Origin: Antrodiella citrinella
Lineage: Eukaryota > Basidiomycota > Agaricomycetes > Polyporales > Steccherinaceae
Length of the DNA stretch: 64,000 nucleotides
Direction of reading: 5' to 3'
Assembly (NCBI GenBank): GCA_004802725.1
Contig: SGPM01000023.1
Coordinates: forward strand, 1 to 64,000
The notes beneath the pieces were generated by a model that did not search any database, had not been told where the DNA came from, and worked only from the letters and a program-made list of their open reading frames with translations. Positions within the stretch are counted from its first letter, which is position 1, and every line of letters starts with the position of its first letter. This document shows, piece by piece, positions 48,032 through 61,011 of the stretch. A program made the translations under genes and the position numbers.

Positions 48032-50217
48032 CTACGACTGCCGTTGAGATGCCTCCTTCAAGCGTTGGTCCAAAGCCGCAGTGAGTCGTTGCGCCTACGC
48101 AAAACTGTGAGCAACATAATCGGAGTAGAGTGAGATGCACGTACCGCTGCATCTTCCCATCTCAGTGCACCCTTTGCCATGTTATGTTTTCCGGGCCGCA
48201 GCCTGTGTGTAGTTCGGGCTGCGGTCTTTTCGGTGCCCTCGGAGGACACAAGCAGGGCTTCGCATTCCTCTCTCGTAGGCACATGTCCGGCCAGCAACGA
48301 GAAGAACTTGTGACGTAGGACATTCTTGATGCGGTCGAATGCGTAGCTGCTGTACCATCCATCCCTCTCCTGCAGAATTGATTGTCAACGAGCCCATGAA
48401 AATAGGCGGGGACACAAACTGACATTGCACTCCTCACGGAGGTCTTCTTCATCTTCGATCATTTCCTTGAGCATCTCGTCTTCGATGTCACATAATTGAA
48501 ACGCGGCGGTATCCTTTGTTACATTGACACCGTCGAAGACGTGTGATCTAGATGGTAGGAATATTTAGAATTCCAGCATCGCCGAATGCGAGGCATACAC
48601 ACTACGGACCGTTTATCGTCTCTACCAGTCGCATCACTGGCACGCGCATTCGCGATTTCGTTACGACCATCTTGACGTCTCCCGATGACGGATGGACGAA
48701 CAATGGGCTTGTTGATGTTCCTGAAATACAAACGTTGATAGCTGAAACTTGTCTTCAGATACTGTCATCTTCTGACGGACAATGCGATACTCACAAGCGT
48801 GCCTCTGGTTGAATTCTGGGGTCATAGCCAAGCCGAACCTGCGTATCTCGCCAGGGTCCGTCTTGGAACACATATGACACCAAAGGTAGAAGAAACTTGG
48901 AGCTGCGAGAACATTGTATAAGTGATCGTTCCGAACTGTTGAGACCGGTCGAAGCATTACTTGATGATTTCTCGCACTCCAAGAGGGTCGAATTGATTGT
49001 AGATGGCAGCTCTCGTCCAGACAGGTCGTTGATCGAAGAGCTGATGAAGAAGGGTCACCGGTCACCACCGGCGTTGGAGTGAATGGAATATCCACGAGCG
49101 CACCTCTTGCAATCGTTTCAACAACTTCTGATCGGCATGGCTGCGTTGTTCTTCGACCGAGGTGGTCGGTTTCGTGGGGACCTGAAAGAATAACGCAATG
49201 AGTGAATGTATGCTGTATATTCCGACCGGGGCATGCTTCTTTATCGGCGTAATACAGTGAGACAGGGCCATAACCTTTCCATCGCATTCGGTTGATGTAC
49301 CGCTTCTTTTCCTCGCCCGTCGTCTCGTCTACGGTGGTACTAACAACCGACGCAGTATTTGCCTTGTAACTGCGAAAAGGTCAGTGCTGGAGTGGTGCGT
49401 GTACCCGATCAACACCGACCTGTAATTCTGAGGGACGCTTTGTCGGCTGAACAAGGGAGGTGGGAAGAGCCGTAGATTGCTCCTCATACTGTCCTCATCC
49501 TCATTGTCCAGTGATTCACTCAGCAACTGTGGGTCAATGTCCGAAGGCGCAATCTCTCGACGCAGGACATAATCCTCCTTCTCTTCTGGCACAGTGTATT
49601 GTAGGATGCCGTCAACTACACACTCACATGCATAAGCGAAGTACGGGGAGGTCATGGACACAAAACTCGCCATCCATACTGTCCATTGCAGTCCGTAACA
49701 CGGACACGGGATCCTTCATATTGGGTTGATACTGGTAGTCTGCCATACCTGCGACAAACAGCATGAATACACTGTTGCACTCATGATGGTATTACTCACC
49801 TCTGAAGCGTGCCGTTTTCGAGATTGACCCGACCACTTCGGCCGTATAATCTCCTACAACATCTCCGCCTGGTACCCTCGCTTTCCGCCGCCTTTTCACG
49901 ACCTTCAAGAGCAGATTGTTGGAGGACACTACCTCACCATTCACAGGATGCGAAAACGGGTCTTTAGGTCGGAAGTTCAACTCCAGAAGAGAACCAGACT
50001 TGTTCTCGCTCCTTTGGAATGCAGCATATACATGTGAGGGGCCACCGAGACGGTCAAGTGCAATGGGAACCGAGGCTGGTTGTACATAGCCAGGGTACTC
50101 CACGGAGTAGAAATGCGCAGACGGTAATGGGCGTTCTGGTGCGGTAGCGTCTGAACTAGTCTCGGTAGCCTCGCGCACAGTCGCAGAAGGTCCTGCACCT
50201 GGTGTTTGGTCGTCCAT
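48032..50217 (-). CDS. TFC1: Transcription factor IIIC subunit 5 (tau95/Sfc1)
   Basis: This TFIIIC subunit recognises the A-box side of tRNA-gene promoters and helps place TFIIIB for RNA polymerase III. The ATG at 50217 gives MDDQTPGAGPSATVREATET; the frame runs on upstream but without family features. The N-terminal dimerisation/triple-barrel part has FYSVEYPGYVQPASVPIALD, LELNFRPKDPFSHPVNGEVV and NNLLLKVVKRRRKARVPGGD, followed by FRGMADYQYQPNMKDPVSVL. The DNA-binding part has RPVWTRAAIYNQF-like coding followed by KFLLPLVSYVFQDGPWRDTQ and VRLGYDPRIQPEARLYQ. The C-terminus is acidic (LKEMIEDEEDLREE), ending ALDQRLKEASQRQS at TAG 48032-48034. About nine introns fit; some borders in 48.8-49.3 kb are approximate. 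Confidence 0.88.
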
Positions 50218-51013
50218 GAACGGTTGAATAAAGACTGGCGTATAACGTTGAGAACACAGCTCCCCCAACAAAACCGCAGGAATATGATCAGGCCCGACGA
50301 GGGTTGGCCAGCCTGACGAACGCTGACCAAGCAAGATCAGCGCTACCAAGATAACGCCACGCCACGAACATCGTTCTGTCTAGCAGACCAGGATACGTGA
50401 CCGAGAGACGAGTCGCGGGTCCATGTACGAGCCTCATAGATATCATTCATTCTTCTTCGCATCTCCATCTAGTCTGAGCGCGTATAAAATACTACTATCA
50501 TGAGCCACGTCGTCGCGCTCGACACGCTCAAGTGGTTGCTGCTTCAGCATTTCGTATAACACAGAAATAACATTAGCACACAGCGTGGATGACGGTGTGG
50601 TACACGTCCTCTGTTGTGTTGGAAACGCTGAACGTCGGCGGGGCACCCACTGTCTTCTGCATGCCGCAACCATACCATATGTCCACTCATTTTCAATCTA
50701 ATGATCCTTTTCTTCTCATGGTCAGCTTACCCTCACTGTCCTGACCGTTGGTGTATGCAAATTGTATTCTACATAAATGCGCATGCGTAAAAAAAAGTTC
50801 ATGGTTTGTTTGTCAAATCTCTAGAATCCGCGCCAGCGAGTGGATTCCTTTCATCCTCGTCTTCTCACACCAGGCGAGACTCGGATGGTGTTCTACATGA
50901 GTTGGTGTAGGCCTTAAGGAAAGCACAAGTGCGATCAGCGCAGGTACCGTCCCGGTGTGCGCCTCGTCGCTTCTGCTGCCTTGAACATAAAAAAGCACAG
51001 GTCCCTAGGATCA
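50218..51013. other. Spacer between TFC1 and the MscS gene
   Basis: One minus-strand frame with a true ATG (50443-50673, 76 codons, ending GDAKKNE) is the only candidate gene. It has no recognisable domain, so I leave it uncalled. The rest looks like the TFC1 promoter and the 3' flank of the channel gene. Confidence 0.4.
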
Positions 51014-53883
51014 CTACCTGTGTCCGTCGCTCCCAGGAGCCAATGTCTCCCGGCTATGTCGTTGCATCATCGACGGCACCCTCGCAGCACCGAGTCCCCT
51101 CGGCGACGGCGGCTGCCTCAATCTCGGCGTACTTGGTCCCATCGGGCTCAACGGCAACCGTCCACTCGCGTCCCTCGGCAGCAGAACCGGCTGCACAGGC
51201 AGCGTATACTTCATGTCGAGCTCCTCGAGGACCGTCTTGAGGTGCCGCATGAACGCGGTGCGCCGGCCCCAGCGGCCGCCCCAGTCTTGCCAGTTCGGCC
51301 GGTGCTCCATCGACACGACGAGCGTGATCGCGTTTTGGTATTCCATCTTGTCGATGTTCACGGAGACGCCGGACCATTCGCGGTTGTTGAGCGCGATGTA
51401 GCCTTGTAGACGGATCCGGAGTTGCTCGATGGCTTCCAGGGGCGTGTTGTACGAGACCATCAGGTTTGTCGATTCCCACCTACACGAAGAACGCGGTCGG
51501 ATACTATACAATGGAAGGGGCCATGATTCAACTTACATGGAGTTGCTGCGACGCAGATTGTGTACGAGCTTAGCACTGTTAAGGAGAGCGTTGGGTGCGA
51601 TGATCTCTGCACCATCTACACGTCTGAAAGTCGTCGAAAACAAGCCAAATTCTCTCACAAACATGGGCTAATAGTAGTCTTTGAGTTCAACGAATATGCA
51701 CGTGAAGAGGTATGGACTTACTGAATCATCAATCATGACCAAGTCACCCACATCGAAGACATGCGTCGAGAAGATGAAGATGAGCTGTGTACGACAAAGT
51801 CAGGAACTGCTCCAATCTTCATGGGTCAGAAGCAGCACTCACTGATTCGAAGAGTGTTTGCGCAGAATGACCAAATATGAACGAGAAACCGAGAATGATA
51901 GTAGCTAATGGGACGAGTGATGCTAGGGTATCACTGCGGTTGAAGATAAGCAGACAGATGAAAATTAAAATGAGCAGGACGCATGCGAGGATCACAGCGT
52001 CGAGTTTTGCCACAGCTGACCCCACGTCCTGGAATTCGAGGTCAGTCGTCAGTTTCCTCGGAATAATGTGTACGGCGAGCGAACCTTTAATGACGCAGTA
52101 AGGGCCTTTCGTTCTCTGTATATCCGTCTCACGGCTTCACGCATCTCTCGCTTCGTAATATCGCCGTTTCCATCTTTGTCAAAAAGGTTGAATGCTGATT
52201 GCTGTACTAACATGTCAGAGAGGTGGTCTTGGAAGCATACACTGGACAACTTACAGCATCAGCAGCCGACTTGAAGTACGGTATAAAATCTGGTTACAGT
52301 GACGTCAAAAAATCATACGGGATGGATTGCAATATGAAACATACCATCCACCACCAAATGACTCCGCGCAGGATGCACGTCACTCAGCGTACTGAACAAC
52401 TTCCGCGCCAACTTCCCCGCACTCGCCAACGTCCCAAACTGCCCCGCCCTATTCAACTTCGAATCCTTCAAAGCCACCTGCCCGATCGCACCGCCCAGTC
52501 CATCCACCAACACGCTCGTCACCGCGTTCCGCTTCCTCTTCCGTCGTTCCGCGTTGTGAGCTTTGAGCTTCTTGATAGCGTTCGATTCGGCGGACGGCGT
52601 ACTCCGATGGCCGTTCCCGTTTTTATCAATGATGGGCGATCCGGAGGTGCTTGCTTGGCCAGAGCTACTTGTGGTGGGTATTTTCGCATGCGATTTGTTG
52701 CCAAATCCGAGTATGTCGAGGGAACCGAGAGATTTGTGACCGCGTCGATTGGCCGCGTATGGATTTCGTTTGTGAGAGGCCGAAGGCTGGGCGTTGGAGA
52801 GCCTGTCCAGTGCTGCTAATCCGAGTTTGTTCTCGGCGAGACGTTCGGCGATGGCTTTTCGGTGGAAGTTGATCGCAACATAACGCAAGAAGACTTTCTC
52901 AGCTAGAAGAAGAAGGCCAGCTGAGAACAATGCCTATGATTGTGGCTGAGTATGTTATAGTAGGAACGAGAACATAGGGAAAACACACCTGCATGACACG
53001 GTTCACAATTGTCCAATAGTTTCCCGGTGGGTTGTAAGCAACTCGAATGACAGAGAGCGCGATCCACATCCACGCTACGTCCAGTGCAAGCTTGAGCCAT
53101 CCTGTGACAGCAGAAATAAGCTGCAATCAACATGATTAGCTTTAGATCACATGAAGGAGATAGCACTGCCGCCACTTGACAAATGAACGTAAAACAGCAC
53201 GATCAGGCAGACTCGACAACACGACCATGCGGTATAAGCCGCGATCGTGGCTTCGATGTCTGACACGCGTGAAAATGCTTATCACGGTTCGACGGAACGT
53301 GTATGTTGTAATGATCGAAATGAACGCTTACCTCAATGTATATCTGAAGACGCTCCACGGAATGGCCAAAGAGATGCACGAGATGGAGAATAAGCCAAGG
53401 CAGGAGGTCGACGATGATATAGGTGATGCAGCCAGCACCCCAGGTAATGGCGAGCCATAACGACCAAACGTGAGCCTGGATGCGCATAGGACTGCTGTTG
53501 AAGCGTAACTTGAAGACGAGCAAGGGCGTGATGAGGATGCCGGCACCGAGGATACCGACGAGGATTGTACGAAGGGATCGCGACAGCTTCATGAACGCGC
53601 TCCAGATGGCTCTACCACGCTTTGCCTTCGCCTTGCCACCGACATCCATGGCACTGAGGGCATCATCGCCTCCATCCCAATCAAACTCGTCGGACGAGTT
53701 GGTAGCAGTGGAGTCTGAGTCGTCGGAGGGATCCGGTGTTGGTTTGACGATATCGTCGCGATCTACTGGGGACTCTGTGCCGAGGTCGTTCTTCGCGTGA
53801 GCGTAGTCGGCGGCTTTGAGGATGTGGAGGGAGGAAAGAGGGATCTCATCGCTGTTGGAGCGGGACGCGGATGCATTGGGCAT
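51014..53883 (-). CDS. EF-hand mechanosensitive ion channel (MscS-like, Msy1/Msy2 type)
   Basis: Fungal members are ER or internal-membrane channels that tune calcium release in hypo-osmotic shock. The ATG at 53883 starts MPNASASRSNSDEIPLSSLH; upstream the frame opens only from GTG. The N-terminus is acidic and disordered. Several helices follow (TILVGILGAGILITPLLVF, WSLWLAITWGAGCITYIIVD, ALFSAGLLLLAEKVFLRYVA). The EF-hand is SAFNLFDKDGNGDITKREMR, with a complete DxDxNGDI loop. The MscS pore and beta domain have KLDAVILACVLLILIFICLL, SLVPLATIILGFSFIFGHSA, THVFDVGDLVMIDDSPMFVR, GLFSTTFRRVDGAEIIAPNA and MVSYNTPLEAIEQLRIRLQG. The tail is Pro/Arg-rich, ending LAPGSDGHR. About ten introns fit. Confidence 0.93.
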
Positions 53884-54251
53884 GACGTCCGGGCGTCGTG
53901 TGTGGTTGTGCTCGTCGTGTTGGACGATGAAAAAGAAAAGACAGTGGTATGTCGGTGTCGGTGAGAACAAGACAGTATTTTTACATCGTTCCGGGTTCCC
54001 GATCACCCTGCAAAGTATAAAACAACCCCTGACGTCATTCGTACTCAGTCACACATCCTGTGACTCGCGACGTGACTTGTGACACAAAACGTCCTCCTCT
54101 GATCTGCGGGAAGAGCATATTTTCTGGCGCATCGAGGCTCTGATCGTATATTCCTCCGGCAATCGCGACGCCCATAAGCGAAGAATGTGTACACAGATGT
54201 GCGTAGGTTGTGCAATCAGATTGACGAATACATAAGAATAAATCAACATGT

Positions 54252-57200
54252 TCAACCCAATTTACTCAGGCAATAACTTTCGACGTCCACTTCACCCTCT
54301 GCTGCCCAAAGCTGATGTTCCAAGACCCGCATGCTGAGGACCCAAACAGGCTTCACCAGCACCACTTGACCGACAAAGTTAGATCGCCATTTTAACAAAC
54401 GCAGCATGGGGTACTCCAGCCACTGCTCAGAGCTATCATCCACGAAGACCACACCTTTGTCCGCCCACGGACAACCCGACGAGGTCGTAGTCCATCCACA
54501 CGCGACCAAGAAGGTTTCGAGGGTATTCACTTGGTTTCCTAGAGGTGCGACGCGCCGCGATGGGGACCTTCCAGCGGGTCGTTTGGCATCCGCGGGTCGC
54601 GCGAACCAGACAACAGCATTCCGAAGGAAAGCAGACAGAGTTGCAGGGACATCCAGCTCGCTGAGATGACTAGACGAGGGCACGGGCTGTTCTGAGTTCA
54701 CAATTTCGGTAGATTCGCGTCGGAGGACTGGGGGTGGCATAAGAGCGCATTGAGTGGAGACGACGACGGTAGGATCGACTTCTGACGGCAGGGTGTTCGA
54801 AGCAGGAGGGAGCATTAATCGTCCAGGAGTGGGTGACTGCGGCATCGCAGCAACATTCGTTACCGAGGCCATGGCAGCTGGCAAAGTCGAAGGTCCTGGT
54901 TCCTTTGAAGCGGACGCTGTGACAGCCTGTGCGTTTTCTGTATCCGTGTCATATAAGAACAGCCTCCGTCTGGTCGGCGAACGTCCCTCCGAACGCTCCA
55001 GCTTCCCGAACCACTCTTCCTCCCGATGTTTCTGCTTCGAAGCGCCATTCACACCGGGAGACGACGGCTTACCCCATACCTCATTGCACCAGTCGTCCTC
55101 CAGTTTCCCGGGTCGATCTCTTCCTGTCGCATGTCGTGCAAGTTGCTGGAATTCTTGTACGGTGACTGCGTCAATCCAAGAGCGTTCACTCGGACGGAAG
55201 ACCTTGCTTATCCTAGAGAAACGAAGTTCATAGAGCTAGCCATTGTGGATGATGAGTATTGTGTCTGTGCAATGTCGAAAAACTGGTCAAACCTTGCTTC
55301 CAGGTGGCTTCGTAAACCCGGCCCCGAAAATCTCAGCTACCAAAGGCTTTGTCAACATAAGTGTAGGTCGCGAGAGGCCAGGGTATAACGAGTGCGTGTA
55401 CGGCAGAGCACCCTGAGAGCATGTGAGTGCCGATGGGAAATGTCGGAAGGTATGGAGCGCACCTCGGATGTAGCGGTGCTGACAGGATCGGAGGCTCTGA
55501 TCATGAAGTTCAGTTCCTCCAGCTTCTCCCTCGTCAGACCATACTCAACGACGAATGTGCATTCGAAATGAGGTTTGGAGGTAGGCTAGTAAATGTGAGC
55601 CTAGGGACGGCGCATAGATCAACGAAGACGTACTTGTACTGCTGCGTGGTCAGGTTTATTGAGCATTCCAAGATAGAATGTTGTGAGGACGGTGGGGGCA
55701 ACTGAAAACCAAAGACCGCCTGTAAGTAGATTCGCATTGACATGTAAAAATGCAACTTACCGCAGAGTTCTCGAGCACGATTCTTATCCCAGCTTGCTCC
55801 CAAGATGACCATGTCGACTGTATCACCTACACAAGTCAAGTCAGCACAGAAGGGCAGCGTCAAAGTACACCAGTCAGTTACCAAGTCCAGGAATGTAATC
55901 CTTCTTCATCTACGGCAATTTCTCAGCGGGCTTCTTTAAGGGGTTGAAACCTATAATGCACGCTTACCTTGATCCAAGGCATCTTCCAATCGTTATACCT
56001 GCTCTCATCCGCCTTCAACACCAGACCCTCTTCGTGTGTAGCGATGATATGAGCAAACAGGGCAGTCAGATCCTCGATTGCTTGATTTGGGCCGTTTCGG
56101 AGCGATATAGGGACACGAGCTGCCAACATGGAGTATCCCGGTATGACAGAAACAAGAGATCCCAACAAGGCGCGTCGCTCTGAGTAAGGTTTGTGTAGCA
56201 CTGACTCATCATCTAGAACCAGTACATCGAAGAAGACGAGAGCGAGGTGTCGAGTATCTCCGTCGGATCCGTTGGAGATCAGCGAGTCCTGAGAGCTAAG
56301 GAATATTTTGCATTCAGCGGATGCAGTTAGGGCATATGTTGCGGACGTACTAATCGTCCTGTCTCTGTGGGGCAACCGACGAGTGACGAACGCCCAACGC
56401 GGTACTCGCTATCAGGCTACGAATTCGCCAAAATTCTGCGATGGTAGAACTCATGAGTTAATTGGCGCAGTTGCAAAGCTGGAGATGCCCACCGTCAACC
56501 TTCGCCAGCGTGTCGGAATACGCGACCATTTCTGCCTCGAGGACCACATTCTTCATGACCCAAAACTCGTGATCCTCGGAGGGAGGACGTTTCTCGTGTC
56601 TCTGCGGTAGCCCAAGTGCTTCACGGATGATGCTGAAAATTGAATGTTGAAAACTTGAATAGATAAGATCACTCGAAGGACCTACTGATGTACGCCGTGA
56701 CGATCCAGGGTGGAGTCCCTCTTGCTCTTGCTGAAGATAGTGATCTGCGAGTCCATATTCTCATCGATCTGAACGTGAATTTGCGCTCTCTCGCCGTCGT
56801 ATTTGGTCTCGGCCCATATAGTATTGGATCGACGCAAAGCTTTTATAGCGTTGGAGCATCCTAGACCTTTAGTGCACTTCGGGATCTGAGGGCATACAAG
56901 CATGAGTTTCATAGTGAGGTGCGTCGGTCGTATTGGCGTACCCCGATGGGCACCCCAAGGCGAGGCGTGAGTTCCGCATTTGGGTCTTCGTAGATCTCGG
57001 CGGCGGCCTCCAACGTCGCTCTAACGCTGTATGCTCGAAGCATCTTGAAACTTGGGTCCCAGATCTTCATAGCCTCCTCTTTAGTGAGCATGTTGATCGC
57101 GTTGGTGTTGTATAGCAGCAGACTTGTGCTGTAATGTGTTTCCTCAATGGGGTAGACGATAGGTCGCAGATCTTTCAAAATGATCTGAGTCATGAATGCG

Positions 57201-57879
57201 GCCTCGGTGTCGTCGAGCGAGCGGAAAAGTTCTGTGAGGATGGCACGTTTGGACCTTGGCTTCGGAGCAGCGGATCGTACAGAGGCTGAAGAGAACGGTG
57301 ATGTTGTAGCGAGCTCCGTGAGTAGCATATCAACGTCTTGAAGAGTGTGAAGCGTGTCTAGATTCTGAAGTCGATAGAAAGTATCAGAGTAGCTTCCGAT
57401 GTACATTCGCACGTCTGCTCACGTATGTCCGGATGACCGCCTGAACCTCGCTACCCAAACAACCGATCGCCGTTGACCCATTCCATTGAACAAGATTGCG
57501 ACCAAGTCCATCAACGGCAGTAGATACTTGACATACCTCTGCCAGGTGACGTGCCAGAGTGATCTCCTGTAGACCGTATCGCCTAGATACATCTTCCTCC
57601 GGAAACAAGAGTCGGAAGACTATGGAGGTCGTACCAGACGCAGCATTGGGATAGTCGCGGCGCAGTTGGTTGACCCAATCTTGAAAAACCTTGTGAACTG
57701 GATCAATGGCGTTGGAACGCGTCTTAGCTTTCCCCTTGCGCGGTATCGAAGATATGTTGTGGAGAAGAGACGCAAAACTGCGCAATGCCAGTGCCAAACG
57801 GTCAGCGGATAGATCGTGCTGCAAAGCAAAAAATCACGCACAACTGGAAGGTCACGTATCCAGGCGTTGGTATATCCAT
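54252..57879 (-). CDS. LIG4: DNA ligase IV (non-homologous end joining)
   Basis: This is the ATP-dependent ligase that seals double-strand breaks in the Ku/Lig4 pathway. The core motifs are present. Motif I is IWAETKYDGERAQIHVQIDE with the adenylated Lys. Further motifs are ITIFSKSKRDSTLDRHGVHQ, LVFFDVLVLDDESVLHKPYS, HEEGLVLKADESRYNDWKMP, and WIK joined to MKKDYIPGLGDTVDMVILGA. The N-terminal DNA-binding part has NLDTLHTLQDVDMLLTEL and TQIILKDLRPIVYPIEETHY. The C-terminal exon (54252 to about 55215) has RFSRISKVFRPSERSWIDAV, a long Ser/Pro-rich linker, and one BRCT-like segment ending KPVWVLSMRVLEHQLWAAEG. The 5' end is uncertain: MDIPTPGYVTFQL from ATG 57879 looks right, but only a very short intron could connect it to HDLSADRLALALRSF. 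About nine introns are needed in all. Confidence 0.9.
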
Positions 57880-58147
57880 CGCATTGAAAGGTATCGCGGA
57901 TTCAGGTATCAGCAGCGGACTATGTACATGGGCGTCGCGTCGGGAAGTCAAGTAGCAACGCGCTACCTTTTTCGATCGTGTAGGCGTCCCCTCTGTTTAC
58001 GTAACGGGACCCTAACCCATCGTTCGCAAGAATCTTTTGCTCACTCTAGTTTGCTACTACTAATTTCCCTCATCTCCTCCCCACTGGTACCCTCTCTAAC
58101 GCCTCGCAGCAGACTAGGATAAAGTTTGCATATCATCCGCTTTCACT

Positions 58148-59006
58148 ATGCAAAGCGACGACGTAATATGGTCTGTGATTAATTCACAGTTTTGCTCTTA
58201 CAAAGTCAAGTGAGTCGTACAGTTCTCATCGTAGCGTTCAATGCTGATCGCTTGCCATACTTCGTGAAGGACTGTGACCCAAAATTTCTGTCGGAATGAG
58301 TACAACGTTACAGGATTCTGTAACAGACAGAGCTGTCCTCTCGCCAACTCGCGGTATGCCACTGTGAGAGAGAAAGAAGGTGTGTGCAGTTGTTTCCTAC
58401 CTCGCAGCCGTTTTCTCATCTTGTTTTGAATCCACAGGCGTTCTATATTTGTTTGTCAAAACCATTGAGCGGGCGCATACGCCCGCACGCATGTGGGAGA
58501 AAATTAAGCTATCGAATAACTATACGAAGGCTTTGGAGCAGGTGAGCAATGTGTTTGCTCTGTGTTGCGAGCTCTGAATCTAATTTTTCATAGATTGATC
58601 AAGAGCTGATACACTGGCCCAACTTCACGATACACAAATGCAAGCAGCGAGTTACCAAGATCACACAATACCTGATAAAAATGCGACGGATGCGTTTACG
58701 ACAAGAGTATGTGTCTCTGCGAAACGCTCACCCTTGCTCCTGACCTTCTTGTGTACTTCTAGGCCGAAGCTAGTCGGTGTCAAGAAGAAACTCGACCGTC
58801 GTGAAGCCGTGCGCGAACGAAAAGCCCTCGCAGCCGCCAAACTCGAGCGATCTATCCAAGCCGAGCTCATCGAGCGACTCAAGTCAAAAGCGTACGGAGA
58901 CGCACCGCTGAACGTCAACGAGGAGGTATGGCAGGCTGTTCTGGATATGGAGAAGAGCAAAGGAAAAGCGAAGGCGGAGGGATTGGAACTGGAGGATGAT
59001 GAGACC

Positions 59007-59038
<32 letters not shown>

Positions 59039-59447
59039 AGAGGAAGACGGTTGGGGAGAGAGAGAGTTCGTGAGTGATGTTAGCGGAGATGAAGACGGAC
59101 TGAGCGACTTAGAGGACGCTGGGGTGAGTATTTCTTTGCGCTATTCATCCGGCTTGATTGGATGCTGATATTGGGTACAGTCACTCGGTGGAGATGACTC
59201 CGGAGACGAAGATTCAGACGACGAGAGCGAAGATGACGAGGGTCCGAAGAAATCCACTCTTGGCAAGAGGAAAGCACCACCAAAGCCTCGCAAAGGTCCC
59301 GAGAAGAAGACAAAACGTACGTGGAACCCTCTCGCAATGTGTTCACCAGCTGATCTATCTTCTACAGGTGGTCCGCGGGTGGAAGTCGAGTACGAGCAAG
59401 AGATGGAGACTGCACCGCTCACGAAGCAGATGCTTCGGGATTGGTGA
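58148..59447 (+). CDS. MAK16: Mak16, 60S ribosomal subunit assembly factor
   Basis: Mak16 is a nucleolar RNA-binding protein of early 60S particles. The ATG at 58148 gives [20 protein letters not shown], then [20 protein letters not shown] with the conserved Cys pattern of its zinc site, and [14 protein letters not shown]. The RNA-contact part has [40 protein letters not shown] and [20 protein letters not shown]. The C-terminal half has a Glu run of about 14 residues (58990-59050, GAG/GAA codons) and other acidic and Lys-rich patches, ending LTKQMLRDW at TGA 59445-59447. About six introns fit. It is divergent from LIG4 with 268 bp between starts. Confidence 0.96.
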
Positions 59448-59731
59448 GACTATCTTCGTGCGCTTCGTACATGTTTGTACGCAGAGTTATCGGCTTATCA
59501 ATATCGATTTGCGGTCTGCTGACTGTATAACGAGGAGTTGAGACAAGGACTATCCACATTAATGACCAAACAATCTACAGGTCGTCACAGTATACTTACA
59601 AAATTACATTATAAACCAAGTAGAAATATGGGGGGATACAGTCTGAGAACGCTAGTCTTCCGCGGATAGGACAACAGATTAGAAAGTGAAGTATGCACAA
59701 TAGAACAGTGCTCGACTGAACAAAGTATCCT

Positions 59732-60812
59732 TCATTCGGCTTTTTTGTCTTCGCTAGGCTGCAGCCTCCGGCGGCGAGCAACAATATCTTCTCGAGTCAT
59801 TCGAGTACCGAGAATGACATCCCAGTGAACGAAGAAAGGTTGGGCAAAATTGCTTTTGATACCAATCACCTATATGGCGCATAAGCAAGCAGACTAATTC
59901 ATGCGACGTTGTCGACTTACTTGGTGGTGAATGTCATGATAATCAGCAGTATTCCCCGTCAACATCTGCAGCGGATCCCAGGGCAAGGAATAGCCACAAT
60001 GATCATCCACTGTCTTTACGGAAGAAATGACGAATAGCAACATCGCCTCCCGGACAGACATGCAAACTACGGACTCCGCGAGGACTGCGCCCACAGTGTC
60101 CAGGAGGAAGCCTTCGATCGGGTGGTTGTACAAAGCTCCGAATGCATAGGGGACATACAGTCGATGATGTACTGAATGCAGCTTCTTGTACAGATATGTG
60201 TTCATGTGCATCGCGCGGTGCAGGAAGTATTGCCATGTATCGATAATGAACCTGTTAATCTCTTTTGAGTTCCGCGATTTCGAAAAAATAGAAACAAACG
60301 CACATTCCTAGGAAGAGCTTGACAACAGGCACGACCCACCAGTACACCGCGTAGAGCAACTCCGCGGCGTGATCTTTCAGCAACTGTTTCGCAAGCGACT
60401 GTCCCAGAGCGGCATGCATAATGCTGGATAGCAGCGGAAGCAAATTTGCCATATGTCCTACATGGTCCACATCATCTCCAGAGACTGCACCATCTAGCCA
60501 CCACAACCCAAGGACAGTTTGAATGACCTGTTGGAATATGACGGCTTTGATAACCCCTCCTACGGTGACAAGGTTCCGCGATTTGACCTCGCTAGACTCA
60601 TGAATCCTGTACTTGTCCAGCCATCGCCAGCCGGAGATGTCAAGGACGTGGAAAGATGTTGCCGTGATCCAATACGCTATTACGGGAGCGGCGAGAGAGA
60701 GGTAGTGGTCGGGAAAGGATGGAACGACGGTGTCTGGCATGTAGTAGAAAGGAGCATTTGAAGAGAGGTAGTGCCGCTGCTGAGCAGTGAGCATGCTCAC
60801 GGTTGCGTTCAT
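59732..60812 (-). CDS. SUR2: Sphinganine C4-hydroxylase
   Basis: It makes phytosphingosine from dihydrosphingosine in the ER and uses a di-iron centre. The ATG at 60812 starts MNATVSMLTAQQRHYLSSNA; the upstream in-frame codon is GTG. The chain has PFYYMPDTVVPSFPDHYLSL, VIAYWITATSFHVLDISGWR, WLDKYRIHESSEVKSRNLVT and FQQVIQTVLGLWWLDGAV, then FIIDTWQYFLHRAMHMNTYL. The histidine boxes are complete: HRAMH, HSVHH and YHDIHH, the last after SLPWDPLQMLTGNTAD. The C-terminus VIGIKSNFAQPFFVHWDVIL ends with RRRRLQPSEDKKAE. Two introns fit. It is divergent from HSK3 with 199 bp between starts. Confidence 0.93.
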
Positions 60813-61011
60813 CGTGCAGTAAGACAGGGATAACCTTCTCACAGGACTTCAGAGGGGCCAACAGCGACGGTTGAAGACGAGAGAGAGAGACTCAGAGAGA
60901 GCGGCTCGCGCCACTTTCGATTAATGGGCGGGAACACGTGACCTTGACTAAGAGTCCATTAATATTTGGGCTAGCCATGACTCTGGACGCAATCACCTGG
61001 GTACCAAGAGT

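Noticed and set aside
50443..50673. 76-codon minus-strand ORF between TFC1 and the MscS gene
   Set aside because: It has a true ATG but no recognisable domain and no conserved context, so support is too weak.
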